From Desulfobotulus mexicanus (lineage in GTDB: Bacteria > Desulfobacterota > Desulfobacteria > Desulfobacterales > ASO4-4), in assembly GCF_006175995.1 (NCBI RefSeq), contig NZ_VDMB01000001.1, positions 421,946 to 455,160 of the forward strand: a stretch of 33,215 nt of DNA. The letters are read 5' to 3'. The notes under the pieces are model-generated. The model was not told the DNA's origin, did no database searches, and saw only the letters and a program-made list of their open reading frames with translations. A program made the translations under genes and the position numbers. This document shows positions 1 through 7,056 of the stretch, piece by piece (the first letter of the stretch is position 1; every line of letters begins with the position of its first letter).

Positions 1-71
1 TTTGCCAGAGCATCATGGGGGTTGCTCTTCAGGAGATCATCCAGATAAGTGTCCTGCTTTTTCTTTTTCAT
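1..71 (-). CDS. Possible 5' end of an unidentified gene, cut by the window edge
   Basis: An ATG on the minus strand at 69-71 opens a frame that stays open to the left edge of the window. It encodes a lysine-rich start (MKKKKQDTYLDDLLKSN) followed by about seven more residues. No clear Shine-Dalgarno sequence lies just upstream, and too little is visible to name a family. It lies downstream of, and on the same strand as, the ATPase repeat region. It may be a real gene or a chance frame. Confidence 0.3.
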   Translation of the reverse strand, partial: MKKKKQDTYLDDLLKSNPHDALA

Positions 72-172
72 GGAAATTAGAATAGCAGGAGCTTTGGGGG
101 ATGAAAAGAGGGGCTGTGTAAAATTTCTGTTTCATGTGGAAGCCATGAAAATTCTTGTAAGGCAAAGGGGTG

Positions 173-472
173 TTAAGATCTGGAACCTTGCCGCAGGCAG
201 GTCGTGGGAATGCTCCGGCTGATATCATGTCTTGCCGCCTGGGCTGCTTCAATATTGGCATAAAGGGCCGTGTACTAGTTTCTTTCATTTATAAACTGAA
301 TGATTTCAAGGATTGTGGAGGTTTTTCCCGTCTGCCTTGGGGCATGGAGAATAAAGTAGCGTTTGGTGTGGATAAGATCCTGTATATTTTCCCAGTCGAT
401 GCGTGTGAGGGGAGGAATGCAGTAATGATCTTCTTTGATCATGGGACCTGCTGTGCTGAAGAATTTATGCAT
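173..472 (-). pseudogene. AAA-ATPase-like (PF09820-type) gene, broken by an in-frame TAG
   Basis: The product starts MHKFFSTAGPMIKEDHYC, after a GGAGAGG ribosome-binding site. It continues through IPPLTRIDWENIQDLI and an FILHAPRQTGKTS Walker A motif, which is the characteristic N-terminus of the AAA-ATPase-like family often found in anaerobes. An amber codon (minus strand, 275-277) interrupts the frame. Translation of the same frame beyond it gives YTALYANIEAAQAARHD, the expected continuation of the family, so this is a nonsense mutation and not the true gene end. The frame closes at a TAA at 173-175, and family resemblance fades shortly before that. The Walker B and C-terminal parts are missing. 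An upstream in-frame ATG at 511 exists, but the 472 start has the ribosome-binding site and matches the other two remnants. Confidence 0.8.
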
Positions 473-514
473 GGAGCCTCTCCATTTTTGTTTTCTTTGT
501 TTGCCTGCCATTAT

Positions 515-2074
515 TCATGGAATTGCTGGTTTTTCCACGGTGAAATTTTTGATGTTGCGCTCTTTTTCAGAAAACTCCACGGCAATGAGATAGATGCAGG
601 TACCCTCTTTGGCGTATTTGCGGTGGTACTGTTTTTTATGGAGCTGCTCCATGGCAGAGCCTTTGGTGCTGTTTTCTATCACCTTGAATTCAAAAATATA
701 CACGGTATCTTTGTAAAAAACACTCATGTCCATGCGTCCATGACTTGTGGCATCTTCTGCCTTCACATCAAATCCTGATGCTGCAAAGTAACAGTAGAAA
801 ATGCTGGCATAGTATCCTTCATAGCCAGCCAGCTGGTTTTTTCTGTACCAGTCGTGGGGGATGGATGCAAAAAAGCTCTGGAACAGATCCTTCATGGCCT
901 CTGGATTTTCCTGTTCAAAACAGGTGTAGAGGCTGCTGCGGATGATTTCTTTTTTTCGGTAGTCCTGAACCAGATAGTTTAAAAAATAATTGGTGAGGCT
1001 GTATTTGACCTCAAGGTTGGGGTATCCCATCCTGAAGCGGATCATGCCTTCTCCGGGCATTTTTTCCTTGATGGTGAGATATCCCGTTTGAAAGAGCAGG
1101 TTTTCCACATAGATCATGTCCACATCAAGGGAGCCGATGAGCTCTCTTCCCAGCACGATGTCTTCCATGGAAGGAACAAAATACTGCTGCTTTCCCATGA
1201 GCTGAATGAGGAAGGTGGGCGTTGCGGTTTCAAACCAGTAGGGCTGAAATTCCTTTTTGTCGAAAAAAAGCAGCACATCAAAGGGGTTGTACACCTTTTC
1301 TCCCAGCCAGGCATAGCCGTTGTACCAGGCCCTGAACTTTTCTCTGTTTACAGAAATCATCTGATCTTGGAATACCTCTTCCACCTCATCATGGGTGTAG
1401 CCACATATATGGCTGTATCGGGCATCCAGGGTGATATCATTGAGGTTATTCAGCCCACTGAAAAGGGAAACCTTGGAAAATTTGCTGACTCCTGTAATGA
1501 AAACAAACTTTAAGTGGGCGTCTGCATCCTTGAAAACAGAGTATAGGTTTTTGAGTTCTTCCCGGATTTTTACGGCAAGCTCTTTGTTTTCAATGCAGTC
1601 CAGGATGGGTTTGTCGTATTCATCCACCAGCACCACAACCGGCTGCTGTGTAGTTTTGTGAAGCTTTTCAATCAGGTCAAGGAATTTGCCTCTAAGGCTT
1701 GGCGCTTCTGGCAGGGAAACGCCATTGTCCCGGCAGTTTCTTACAAGAATTTCTTCCTGAGCTTCCTTGAGTTCTTCTAATGACCTGAAAACACCGGAGC
1801 CGAAGCTGATGCGGATGACGGGATATGAAGTGTTCCAGTCCCAGTTGTTTTCAAGGAAAAGCCCTTTAAAATATTCTTTTTTCCCTAGGAAGGCCTGCCT
1901 GAGGGTGTCCAGAAAAAGACTTTTGCCAAAGCGTCTGGGTCTTGAAAGAAAATAATAACCGCCCCCCTGAAGGCAAAGTTCCTTCACAAATGAGCTTTTG
2001 TCCACGTAGTAGTATTCTCCGGGATTTTCTCTGATTTTTTCAAAGCTCTGGATGCCAATGGGGAGTTTTTTCAT
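515..2074 (-). CDS. AAA-ATPase-like / PD-(D/E)XK nuclease-like protein, copy B
   Basis: This 519-residue protein has the architecture of the AAA-ATPase-like (PF09820) plus PDDEXK_9 (formerly DUF1703, PF08011) family, which is expanded in Bacteroidetes and sulfate reducers and has no established function. The N-terminus (MKKLPIGIQSFE, then YYVDKS) is typical. A Walker A-like loop SRPRRFGKS lies at about 44-52 (K51) and a Walker B VVVLVDEYD at about 146-154 (D151, E152). Near the C-terminus a D449...E462-F-K464 pattern (GRMDMSVF...FEFK) matches a PD-(D/E)XK core. It looks intact. It is nearly identical to the gene at 2359-3906 except at residues ~13-38 and ~100-147. The leader just before the ATG (AAAGGGCTATCCC) is shared by both copies. 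Confidence 0.9.
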   Translation of the reverse strand: MKKLPIGIQSFEKIRENPGEYYYVDKSSFVKELCLQGGGYYFLSRPRRFGKSLFLDTLRQAFLGKKEYFKGLFLENNWDWNTSYPVIRISFGSGVFRSLEELKEAQEEILVRNCRDNGVSLPEAPSLRGKFLDLIEKLHKTTQQPVVVLVDEYDKPILDCIENKELAVKIREELKNLYSVFKDADAHLKFVFITGVSKFSKVSLFSGLNNLNDITLDARYSHICGYTHDEVEEVFQDQMISVNREKFRAWYNGYAWLGEKVYNPFDVLLFFDKKEFQPYWFETATPTFLIQLMGKQQYFVPSMEDIVLGRELIGSLDVDMIYVENLLFQTGYLTIKEKMPGEGMIRFRMGYPNLEVKYSLTNYFLNYLVQDYRKKEIIRSSLYTCFEQENPEAMKDLFQSFFASIPHDWYRKNQLAGYEGYYASIFYCYFAASGFDVKAEDATSHGRMDMSVFYKDTVYIFEFKVIENSTKGSAMEQLHKKQYHRKYAKEGTCIYLIAVEFSEKERNIKNFTVEKPAIP

Positions 2075-2095
2075 GGGATAGCCCTTTATTTCAAT
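515..2095 (-). repeat. Tandem duplication unit, copy B
   Basis: The segment repeats at 2359-3926 in the same orientation. Block 1 (515-1630) matches 2359-3474 base for base in length (1116 nt) with only scattered substitutions. Then 139 nt (1631-1769) are unrelated or strongly diverged. Block 2 (1770-~1955) matches 3611-~3796. A second diverged stretch covers roughly 1956-2039, and block 3 (about 2040-2095) contains the start codon and leader. Similarity also continues past the stop codon into the following ATPase remnant (GGAGAGGCTCCATGCA at both). Confidence 0.9.
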
Positions 2096-2173
2096 TCTTA
2101 ATGCTCAATTATTTTAGTATCTCCAGATTTTAATCTGCTGATTTTCAAGACTGGCCGTTTTATGCCATATCTT

Positions 2174-2296
2174 TTAATCTCGCGGAACTTCAGGGCTTCG
2201 GTTGAAAATCACGAGGTGCATTTCTTCTGATCCGACTAATTGGCAGTAATTATCTTCTTTGATCATGGGGCCTGCTGTGTTGAAGAATTTCTGCAT
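2174..2296 (-). pseudogene. Truncated remnant of the KFFNTAGP-type AAA-ATPase-like gene
   Basis: After a GGAGAGG ribosome-binding site, the frame starts MQKFFNTAGPMIKEDNYC, nearly the same as the beginning of the remnant at 173-472. Homology then stops abruptly. The remaining 22 codons (from QLVG to a TAA at 2174-2176) show no family resemblance. No Walker motif is left. It sits just downstream of the copy A ATPase/nuclease gene, the same relative place as the 173-472 remnant behind copy B, so it belongs to the duplicated unit. A 40-residue peptide could still be translated, but function is unlikely. Confidence 0.75.
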
Positions 2297-2358
2297 GGAG
2301 CCTCTCCTGTTTTGTTGTTTGCCTGCTCAGGCCGGGTGATGTGATTGCCTCCCATTGT

Positions 2359-3906
2359 TCATGGAATTGCTGGTTTTTCCACGGTGAAATTTTTGATGTT
2401 GCGCTCTTTTTCAGAAAACTCCACGGCAATGAGATAGATGCAGGTGCCCTCTTTGGTGTATTTGCGGTGGTACTGTTTTTTATGGAGCTGTTCCATGGCA
2501 GTGCCTTTGGTGCTGTTTTCTATCACCTTGAATTCAAAAATATACACGGTATCTTTGTAAAAAACACTCATGTCCATGCGTCCATGACTTGTGGCATCTT
2601 CTGCCTTCACATCAAATCCTGATGCGGCAAAGTAGCAGTAGAAAATGCTGGCATAGTATCCTTCATAGCCAGCCAGCTGGTTTTTTCTGTACCAGTCGTG
2701 GGGGATGGATGCAAAAAAGCTCTGGAACAGATCCTTCATGGTTTCTGGCTTTTCCTGTTCAAAACAGGTGTAGAGGCTGCTGCGGATGATTTCTTTTTTT
2801 CGGTAGTCCTGAACCAGATAGTTTAAAAAATAATTGGTGAGGCTGTATTTGACCTCAAGGTTGGGGTATCCCATCCTGAAGCGGATCATGCCTTCTCCGG
2901 GCATTTTTTCCTTGATGGTGAGATATCCCGTCTGAAAGAGCAGGTTTTCCACATAGATCATGTCCACATCAAGGGAGCCGATGAGCTCTCTTCCCAGCAC
3001 GATGTCTTCCATGGAAGGAACAAAATACTGCTGCTTTCCCATGAGCTGAATGAGGAAGGTGGGGGTTGCCGTTTCAAACCAGTAGGGCTGAAACTCCTTT
3101 TTGTCGAAAAAAAGGAGCACATCAAAGGGGTTGTACACCTTTTCCCCCAGCCAGGCATAGCCGTTGTACCAGGCCCTGAATTTTTCTCTGTTTACAGAAA
3201 TCATCTGATCTTGGAATACCTCTTCCACTTCATCATGGGTGTAGCCGCATATATGGCTGTGCCGGGCATCCAGGGTGATATCATTGAGGTTATTCAGTCC
3301 GCTGAAAAGGGAAACCTTGGAGAATTTGCTGACTCCTGTAATGAAAACAAACTTTAAGTGGGCGTCCGCATCCTTGAAAACAGAGTATAGGTTTTTGAGT
3401 TCTTCCCGGATTTTTATGGCAAGTTCTTTGTTTTCAATGCAGTCCAGGATGGGTTTGTCGTATTCATCCACCAGAATGACCACATTCAGGCCGGTTTTTC
3501 GGGTAATTTTGACAATTGCTTCCATGAGGCGGTCGTTGACGGCTGTTTTTTCATATTCGATTTGAAATTCATTTTTGATATCCATGAGAATGGAATCGAT
3601 TTTTGTTCTTAGTTCTTCTAATGATCTAAAAACACCGGAGCCGAAGCTGATGCGGATGACGGGATAAGAAATGTTCCAGTCCCATTTGTTTTCAAGGAAA
3701 AGTCCTTTAAAGTATTCTTTTTTTCCAAGGAAGGCCTGCCTGAGGGTGTCCAGAAAAAGACTTTTGCCAAAGCGTCTGGGTCTTGAAAGGAAATAGTATT
3801 TTCCAGTATCCATTAGTTTTTTTATGAAAAAGGTTTTGTCCACATAGTAATGGGGTTCCGAACGTATGGCTTCAAAGCTCTGGATACCAATGGGAAGTTT
3901 TTTCAT
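2359..3906 (-). CDS. AAA-ATPase-like / PD-(D/E)XK nuclease-like protein, copy A
   Basis: This 515-residue paralogue of the 515-2074 product has the same layout: MKKLPIGIQSFE start, SRPRRFGKS Walker A at ~41-49 (K48), VVILVDEYD Walker B at ~142-150 (D147, E148), and D445...E458-F-K460 near the C-terminus, consistent with a PD-(D/E)XK fold. From residue ~147 to the end the two proteins differ at only a handful of positions. At residues ~13-35 (AIRSEPHYYVDKTFF) and ~100-143 they differ strongly, and both versions look like normal family sequence. It appears intact. Its ATG overlaps the stop of a small upstream frame (ATGA, 3903-3906). Function is unknown; a role in nucleic-acid transactions is only inferred from the domains. 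Confidence 0.9.
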   Translation of the reverse strand: MKKLPIGIQSFEAIRSEPHYYVDKTFFIKKLMDTGKYYFLSRPRRFGKSLFLDTLRQAFLGKKEYFKGLFLENKWDWNISYPVIRISFGSGVFRSLEELRTKIDSILMDIKNEFQIEYEKTAVNDRLMEAIVKITRKTGLNVVILVDEYDKPILDCIENKELAIKIREELKNLYSVFKDADAHLKFVFITGVSKFSKVSLFSGLNNLNDITLDARHSHICGYTHDEVEEVFQDQMISVNREKFRAWYNGYAWLGEKVYNPFDVLLFFDKKEFQPYWFETATPTFLIQLMGKQQYFVPSMEDIVLGRELIGSLDVDMIYVENLLFQTGYLTIKEKMPGEGMIRFRMGYPNLEVKYSLTNYFLNYLVQDYRKKEIIRSSLYTCFEQEKPETMKDLFQSFFASIPHDWYRKNQLAGYEGYYASIFYCYFAASGFDVKAEDATSHGRMDMSVFYKDTVYIFEFKVIENSTKGTAMEQLHKKQYHRKYTKEGTCIYLIAVEFSEKERNIKNFTVEKPAIP

Positions 3907-3926
3907 GGGATAGCCCTTTTTTCAAT
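2359..3926 (-). repeat. Tandem duplication unit, copy A
   Basis: Partner of the repeat at 515-2095. The blocks are 2359-3474, 3611-~3796 and about 3870-3926. The intervening 136-nt segment (3475-3610) and the segment near 3797-3869 differ from the other copy. Intergenic spacing has also drifted: behind copy A there is an extra ~25-nt stretch between the stop codon and the next GGAGAGG. Confidence 0.9.
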
Positions 3927-4019
3927 TATCAGTTTTCCGGCTTTTTCAGCATCCAGCTGGTCCAGGTGTGTGGCCCGTGACTGGAACAGTCTTTCCCCTG
4001 CCTTGCGGTAGCGTTCCAT
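3903..4019 (-). CDS. Small frame upstream of copy A, unidentified
   Basis: A frame starting at an ATG at 4017-4019 encodes MERYRKAGERLFQSRATHLD and 18 more residues. Its TGA overlaps the ATG of the downstream ATPase/nuclease gene (ATGA), as in a translationally coupled pair. Upstream the frame stays open without a start codon for about 40 more codons (reading ...KITRKDKKARKIISLTID), so it may be the 3' end of a decayed gene. There is no clear ribosome-binding site and no family was recognised. Confidence 0.2.
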   Translation of the reverse strand: MERYRKAGERLFQSRATHLDQLDAEKAGKLIIEKRAIP

Positions 4020-4033
4020 ATCAATGGTAAGGC

Positions 4034-4183
4034 TTATAATTTTTCTGGCTTTTTTATCCTTACGGGTGATTTTCCTTGCCAGGGCAGGCCTTTTGTATCT
4101 TCCCGGTTGATGCGCAAAAGGGGAGGAATGCAGTAATGATCATTTTTGATCATGGGGCCTGCGGTGTTGAAGAATTTCTGTTT
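4034..4183 (-). pseudogene. Third remnant of the KFFNTAGP-type AAA-ATPase-like gene, start codon lost
   Basis: Read from 4183 on the minus strand, the sequence encodes KQKFFNTAGPMIKNDHYC followed by IPPLLRINRED, again the N-terminal signature of the AAA-ATPase-like family. It then runs into unrelated residues and a TAA at 4034-4036. Where the other two copies have CTCCATG after GGAGAGG, this one reads TATTAAA, so the ribosome-binding site survives but the ATG does not. The Walker A region is absent. The remnant begins about 30 nt beyond the end of the SDR gene. Confidence 0.75.
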
Positions 4184-4212
4184 AATACCTCTCCTTATTT
4201 ATATAAAAAAAA

Positions 4213-5028
4213 CTACTCCACGCCTATGGGCATTGGTGGAACCCTGTCTCCGCCAAGGATATAACCGCCGTCAAGGCGCAGGATGCTGCCGGTCATGAAG
4301 GGGGCATCCATAACAAGAAAGCGGACAGCCCGGACCACGTCTTCCAGCAGGCCTGTGCGGGCCAGAAGGGTGTGGTCTGTGAGGGCTTTCTGCTGTTCCG
4401 GGCTTAGTAGTCCCCATCCTCTGGTTTTGGGTCCGTGGCGGGTTTCCACAAGGCCAAGCATAAGCTCATTGACCCGTACCTCAGGCGCTCCCATTCTGGC
4501 CCAGGTTTCCGTGAGGATGGAGATTCCCCGGTTTGCCGCAGCATAGCCCTCATTGAATAGCAGGCCTGCCGGTCCCGAACGTCCAGTGAGGGCTGCAATG
4601 GAAGAGATGTTGATCAGGCAGCCTTCTCCGGAAGCTTTGAGCAGGGGAAGGGCCGCTTCTGCCAGCCACTGCTTGGCCCGAAGGGTGGTTTCCTGTTCCA
4701 GATCCCACTGCTTTTCTGTGTATTTTCCATGTACTACTGGCATACCGCCCCGCTCGATATTGTTGATGAGAATATCCAGTCGGCCGAAGTGGGAATGAAT
4801 TTCCTGTATGAGACCAGTAATGGCACCAGTACTGCGCAGGTCAATGTTAAAAATCCGAAAAGGAGTGCCGATCCTGGCAAAGTCCGCCTCCATCTCATGG
4901 AAGTTTTCGGGCCAGTCAAAGCGGGTCAGAGCCAGGGAAGCTCCCCGGGTGGCAAGATCCAGGGCAATGGCTTTGCCGATCCCCCGTACCGAGCCGGGAA
5001 CAAGGGCAACTTTTCCTTTCAGGTTCAT
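4213..5028 (-). CDS. SDR-family protein with an atypical active site
   Basis: This 271-residue protein has the short-chain dehydrogenase/reductase fold: a Rossmann glycine motif (VALVPGSVRGIGKA, residues ~7-20), an NN segment (DILINN ~85-90), a catalytic-serine strand (INISSIAAL ~139-147) and a C-terminal PFMTGSILRLDGGY typical of FabG-like enzymes. Three key places deviate. The usual TG at the start of the glycine motif is PG (P11), NNAG is NNIE, and the YxxxK catalytic pair reads Y162-A-A-A-N166, so the lysine is lost. The Ser-Tyr spacing is also longer than usual. It may be a non-catalytic or specialised SDR. The codons leave no sign of a frameshift. The start at 5028 has AAAGG about 9 nt upstream. 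No substrate can be assigned. Confidence 0.85.
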   Translation of the reverse strand: MNLKGKVALVPGSVRGIGKAIALDLATRGASLALTRFDWPENFHEMEADFARIGTPFRIFNIDLRSTGAITGLIQEIHSHFGRLDILINNIERGGMPVVHGKYTEKQWDLEQETTLRAKQWLAEAALPLLKASGEGCLINISSIAALTGRSGPAGLLFNEGYAAANRGISILTETWARMGAPEVRVNELMLGLVETRHGPKTRGWGLLSPEQQKALTDHTLLARTGLLEDVVRAVRFLVMDAPFMTGSILRLDGGYILGGDRVPPMPIGVE

Positions 5029-5141
5029 GGATTTAGCCTTTCAGGGAGGTGGTAAGGGTATTTTATAAAAATTGAAGTACCATATATACCCGTCTGTGGT
5101 GAAGTATTGGTTTTCGGGTAGATTTAGTCCCGGAAGTGGTA

Positions 5142-5882
5142 TTAAAGAGCTGTGCCAAAGAGGCGGTGGCGGACCCAGTCCATGGCTAGCAGCAGGAGTT
5201 CTTCCTCGCTGTTTTCTGCGCCAGTCAGCCGCTGATGCGGGAAAATTCCCTGCAGCTCTCCGCTTTCATAGACTGCCTTGCGGAAGTCATCGAGGTTGTA
5301 GCAGCCCAGTATGAAAATATGTCTCTGCTCCGGCTGGAGAGCACCGGGCATCAGCCGGTTTTTCAGGCTGATCAGGGGCATCATGGCATCATTCATTCTG
5401 TCATAGATTTCCATTTCCTGGCTTGCAATCCATTCTTTGAGTGTATTGTTTTTTTTGGATTCAAAGCCTTTGCACACAGGGTCAGGAATACGGGCATAGT
5501 GGGCCTGAAGGCTTCCTGTTGCCCTGTCACGCACCAGCCCCCGTGCAAGGGGGAATATTCTGCAGGCTGCCGGGCGGTCTTCGTATACGCAGCAGCCATT
5601 TTCCCCAAGAAAGGGGCAGGCATGTTGATTGGACTCGTCCAGCTTGAGGGAAACAACCGGAAGGCCGCTGCTTTCTCCGTCATGGATGGTGCAGTAGCTT
5701 GCAAGGAAATCAGACGTCTTTATATTGAGATTTTTTTTGAGGCGGAGAATGTCATATGGATAGAGAAACTGGCTTATGTCACGGCAGCACTGGTTGAAGC
5801 AGGGCTGTCCTGCGTGGCAGTCAAAACACAGGAGCTGGTCAGGAGCGATGGGCTGCAGGCTGCCGCTGGAGTTTTCATTCAT
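5142..5882 (-). CDS. YkgJ-family cysteine-cluster protein
   Basis: This 246-residue cytoplasmic protein has the cysteine pattern of the YkgJ (CxxCxxCC) family, annotated as zinc- or iron-chelating. CFDCHAGQPCFNQCC lies near residues 19-33, followed by QFLYPYDILRLKKNL. Then CPFLGENGCCVYEDRPAACRIFP carries the second cysteine set near residues 90-112, and an additional C follows in DPVCKGFE. The family is thought to bind a metal or Fe-S centre, but its role is not established. The ATG at 5882 is preceded by a TAAGG element at good spacing. It is on the same strand as the SDR gene 113 nt downstream, and divergent from aprB. Confidence 0.85.
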   Translation of the reverse strand: MNENSSGSLQPIAPDQLLCFDCHAGQPCFNQCCRDISQFLYPYDILRLKKNLNIKTSDFLASYCTIHDGESSGLPVVSLKLDESNQHACPFLGENGCCVYEDRPAACRIFPLARGLVRDRATGSLQAHYARIPDPVCKGFESKKNNTLKEWIASQEMEIYDRMNDAMMPLISLKNRLMPGALQPEQRHIFILGCYNLDDFRKAVYESGELQGIFPHQRLTGAENSEEELLLLAMDWVRHRLFGTAL

Positions 5883-6158
5883 TTTAAAAGCCTTATGGTT
5901 ATGTTTAATAAAAAGTAAAATTCAAACAATCTTTGTACGACGCTTAAACCTGTTTCGCCAAGACAAAAAAAATATCGCAAAACTAATCAGGGAGATGTCA
6001 GGGCTGTGGTCAGATTTTCCGGCAGTATTCTTTGACCGCTCGTTTGCTATGGGAACAATGTTTCTTTTGTTGCTGGCTGACTCCTGTATATTGTTTCACC
6101 TTATTGTCTATGTTGCACATATTGTGTTTTTCTGCATATTTTTTTGTCTTTTAAGGGG

Positions 6159-6174
6159 ATGAGGAAACCCTCAT
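6159..6174. promoter_or_regulatory. Short perfect inverted repeat upstream of the aprBA promoters
   Basis: ATGAGG (6159-6164) and CCTCAT (6169-6174) form a 6-bp inverted repeat with a 4-nt centre. It lies 11 nt before a TTGACA hexamer at 6186-6191. The position would suit an operator or a small RNA hairpin. A 6-bp repeat can arise by chance in 650 nt, so support is weak. Confidence 0.2.
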
Positions 6175-6416
6175 GGAGAATTTGCTTGACAAATCTACTT
6201 TACAGGTGTTAACTTCGCAATTCAATTGGTCTTGATGTATCTTATTGATATAAAAGCAAAAAGTATTTTGAGTCTTATTTTTACAGTACTTTGCAGGGAA
6301 TATGATTGCTTTCCGGTTTTTTATCGGAAATGGTGTTCTTTATGATGTGTGCTGATGTTCTGCTCATTGATGGTCAGGGATGATAGTCGGATTTTTTTCC
6401 GTATATTCCTCCCGGA

Positions 6417-6443
6417 TTGTTTCTGGGCTGCATAGGGTATAAT
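6417..6443 (+). promoter_or_regulatory. Candidate sigma-70-type promoter for aprBA
   Basis: A consensus -10 hexamer TATAAT stands at 6438-6443. The best -35 match is TTGTTT at 6417-6422 with a short 15-nt spacer, so the -35 is weak and activator help is plausible. Transcription would start near 6450, giving an ~87-nt leader before the strong AGGGAGG ribosome-binding site of aprB. A second candidate, with a perfect TTGACA at 6186-6191 but a poor -10, lies further upstream. Confidence 0.4.
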
Positions 6444-6536
6444 AAAGGTTTTTGGTCTCCGGTATGGTATGTGTGCCGGCCGGATTGTTTATCGTTAGGA
6501 GTTTGGTTCAACGTACAACTTAGGGAGGTATTGTAA

Positions 6537-6986
6537 ATGCCAAGCTTTGTAATCGCAGAAAAATGTGACGGATGCAAAGGCGGAGAGAAAACTGCTTGCA
6601 TGTACATCTGCCCCAATGACCTTATGGTGCTGGATCCCAACGCCATGAAGGCCTACAACCAGGAGCCGGATGCATGCTGGGAGTGTTTCTCCTGTATCAA
6701 AATTTGCCCGAACCAGGCCATTGGCGTTCGCGGCTATTCTGACTTCGTTCCCATGGGTTCCGATCTTGTCCCCATGATGGGTACCGAAGACATTATGTGG
6801 ACCTGTAAGTTCCGGAACGGCGTTGTGAAGCGCTTCAAGTTCCCCATCCGGACTACTGCTGAAGGTACTGCCAATGCATACGAAGGTGCCAAGGGCAAGG
6901 ATCTTGATTCTGAATTCCTGTTCACGGAAGAGGAAACCGGATTCAAGCAGGCTGCTCCAGAAGCACCTCCTGTATGGAAATCCTGA
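6537..6986 (+). CDS. aprB: Adenylylsulfate reductase beta subunit AprB
   Basis: AprB is the iron-sulfur subunit of dissimilatory APS reductase. It passes electrons to the FAD of AprA for reduction of APS to sulfite and AMP in the cytoplasm. The 149-residue product shows two [4Fe-4S] motifs: C10-x2-C13-x7-C21-x3-C25 and C47-x2-C50-x2-C53-x3-C57 (CWECFSCIKICPNQ). The C-terminal part, with FKFPIRTTAEGTA and a tail ending near APPVWKS, resembles the arm that wraps AprA in known structures. The start is fixed by AGGGAGG 9 nt upstream. It lies 70 nt before aprA and is clearly co-transcribed with it. Codon use is strongly biased, as expected for a highly expressed enzyme. Confidence 0.97.
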   Translation: MPSFVIAEKCDGCKGGEKTACMYICPNDLMVLDPNAMKAYNQEPDACWECFSCIKICPNQAIGVRGYSDFVPMGSDLVPMMGTEDIMWTCKFRNGVVKRFKFPIRTTAEGTANAYEGAKGKDLDSEFLFTEEETGFKQAAPEAPPVWKS

Positions 6987-7056
6987 TCTGAAAAAGACTG
7001 GGGTTATCGTATTTAAACATCATTCCTTAACTAGAATCGTTTAGGGAGGCTATACA

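Larger units (their letters stand above)
5883..6536. other. Long divergent intergenic region upstream of aprB
   Basis: About 650 nt separate the YkgJ gene (minus) from aprB (plus). It is A/T-rich and holds no convincing gene. A hydrophobic 54-codon frame from about 5995 has only a GGGAG directly abutting its ATG and was not accepted. Visible elements are a short hairpin (6159-6174), a TTGACA at 6186-6191 with a poor -10 (TTAACT, 6209-6214), and a perfect TATAAT at 6438-6443. No clear Rex or HcpR operator was found by eye. Confidence 0.6.

Noticed and set aside
37-288. 83-codon minus-strand frame at the left edge
   Set aside because: It is a different frame from the ATPase remnant, whose family sequence continues in frame beyond the TAG.
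170-778. 202-codon plus-strand frame opposite the ATPase genes, with a similar one at 2341-2622
   Set aside because: Its conservation between the two copies only reflects the duplicated minus-strand gene; there is no ribosome-binding site or family resemblance.
5995-6162. Hydrophobic 54-codon frame upstream of aprB
   Set aside because: GGGAG abuts the ATG with no spacing, the region is A/T-rich, and hydrophobic translations are common by chance in T-rich sequence.
5900-6536. Rex or HcpR operator upstream of aprB
   Set aside because: No convincing TTGTGA...TCACAA-type palindrome could be found by eye. A motif scan would be needed to exclude a degenerate site.
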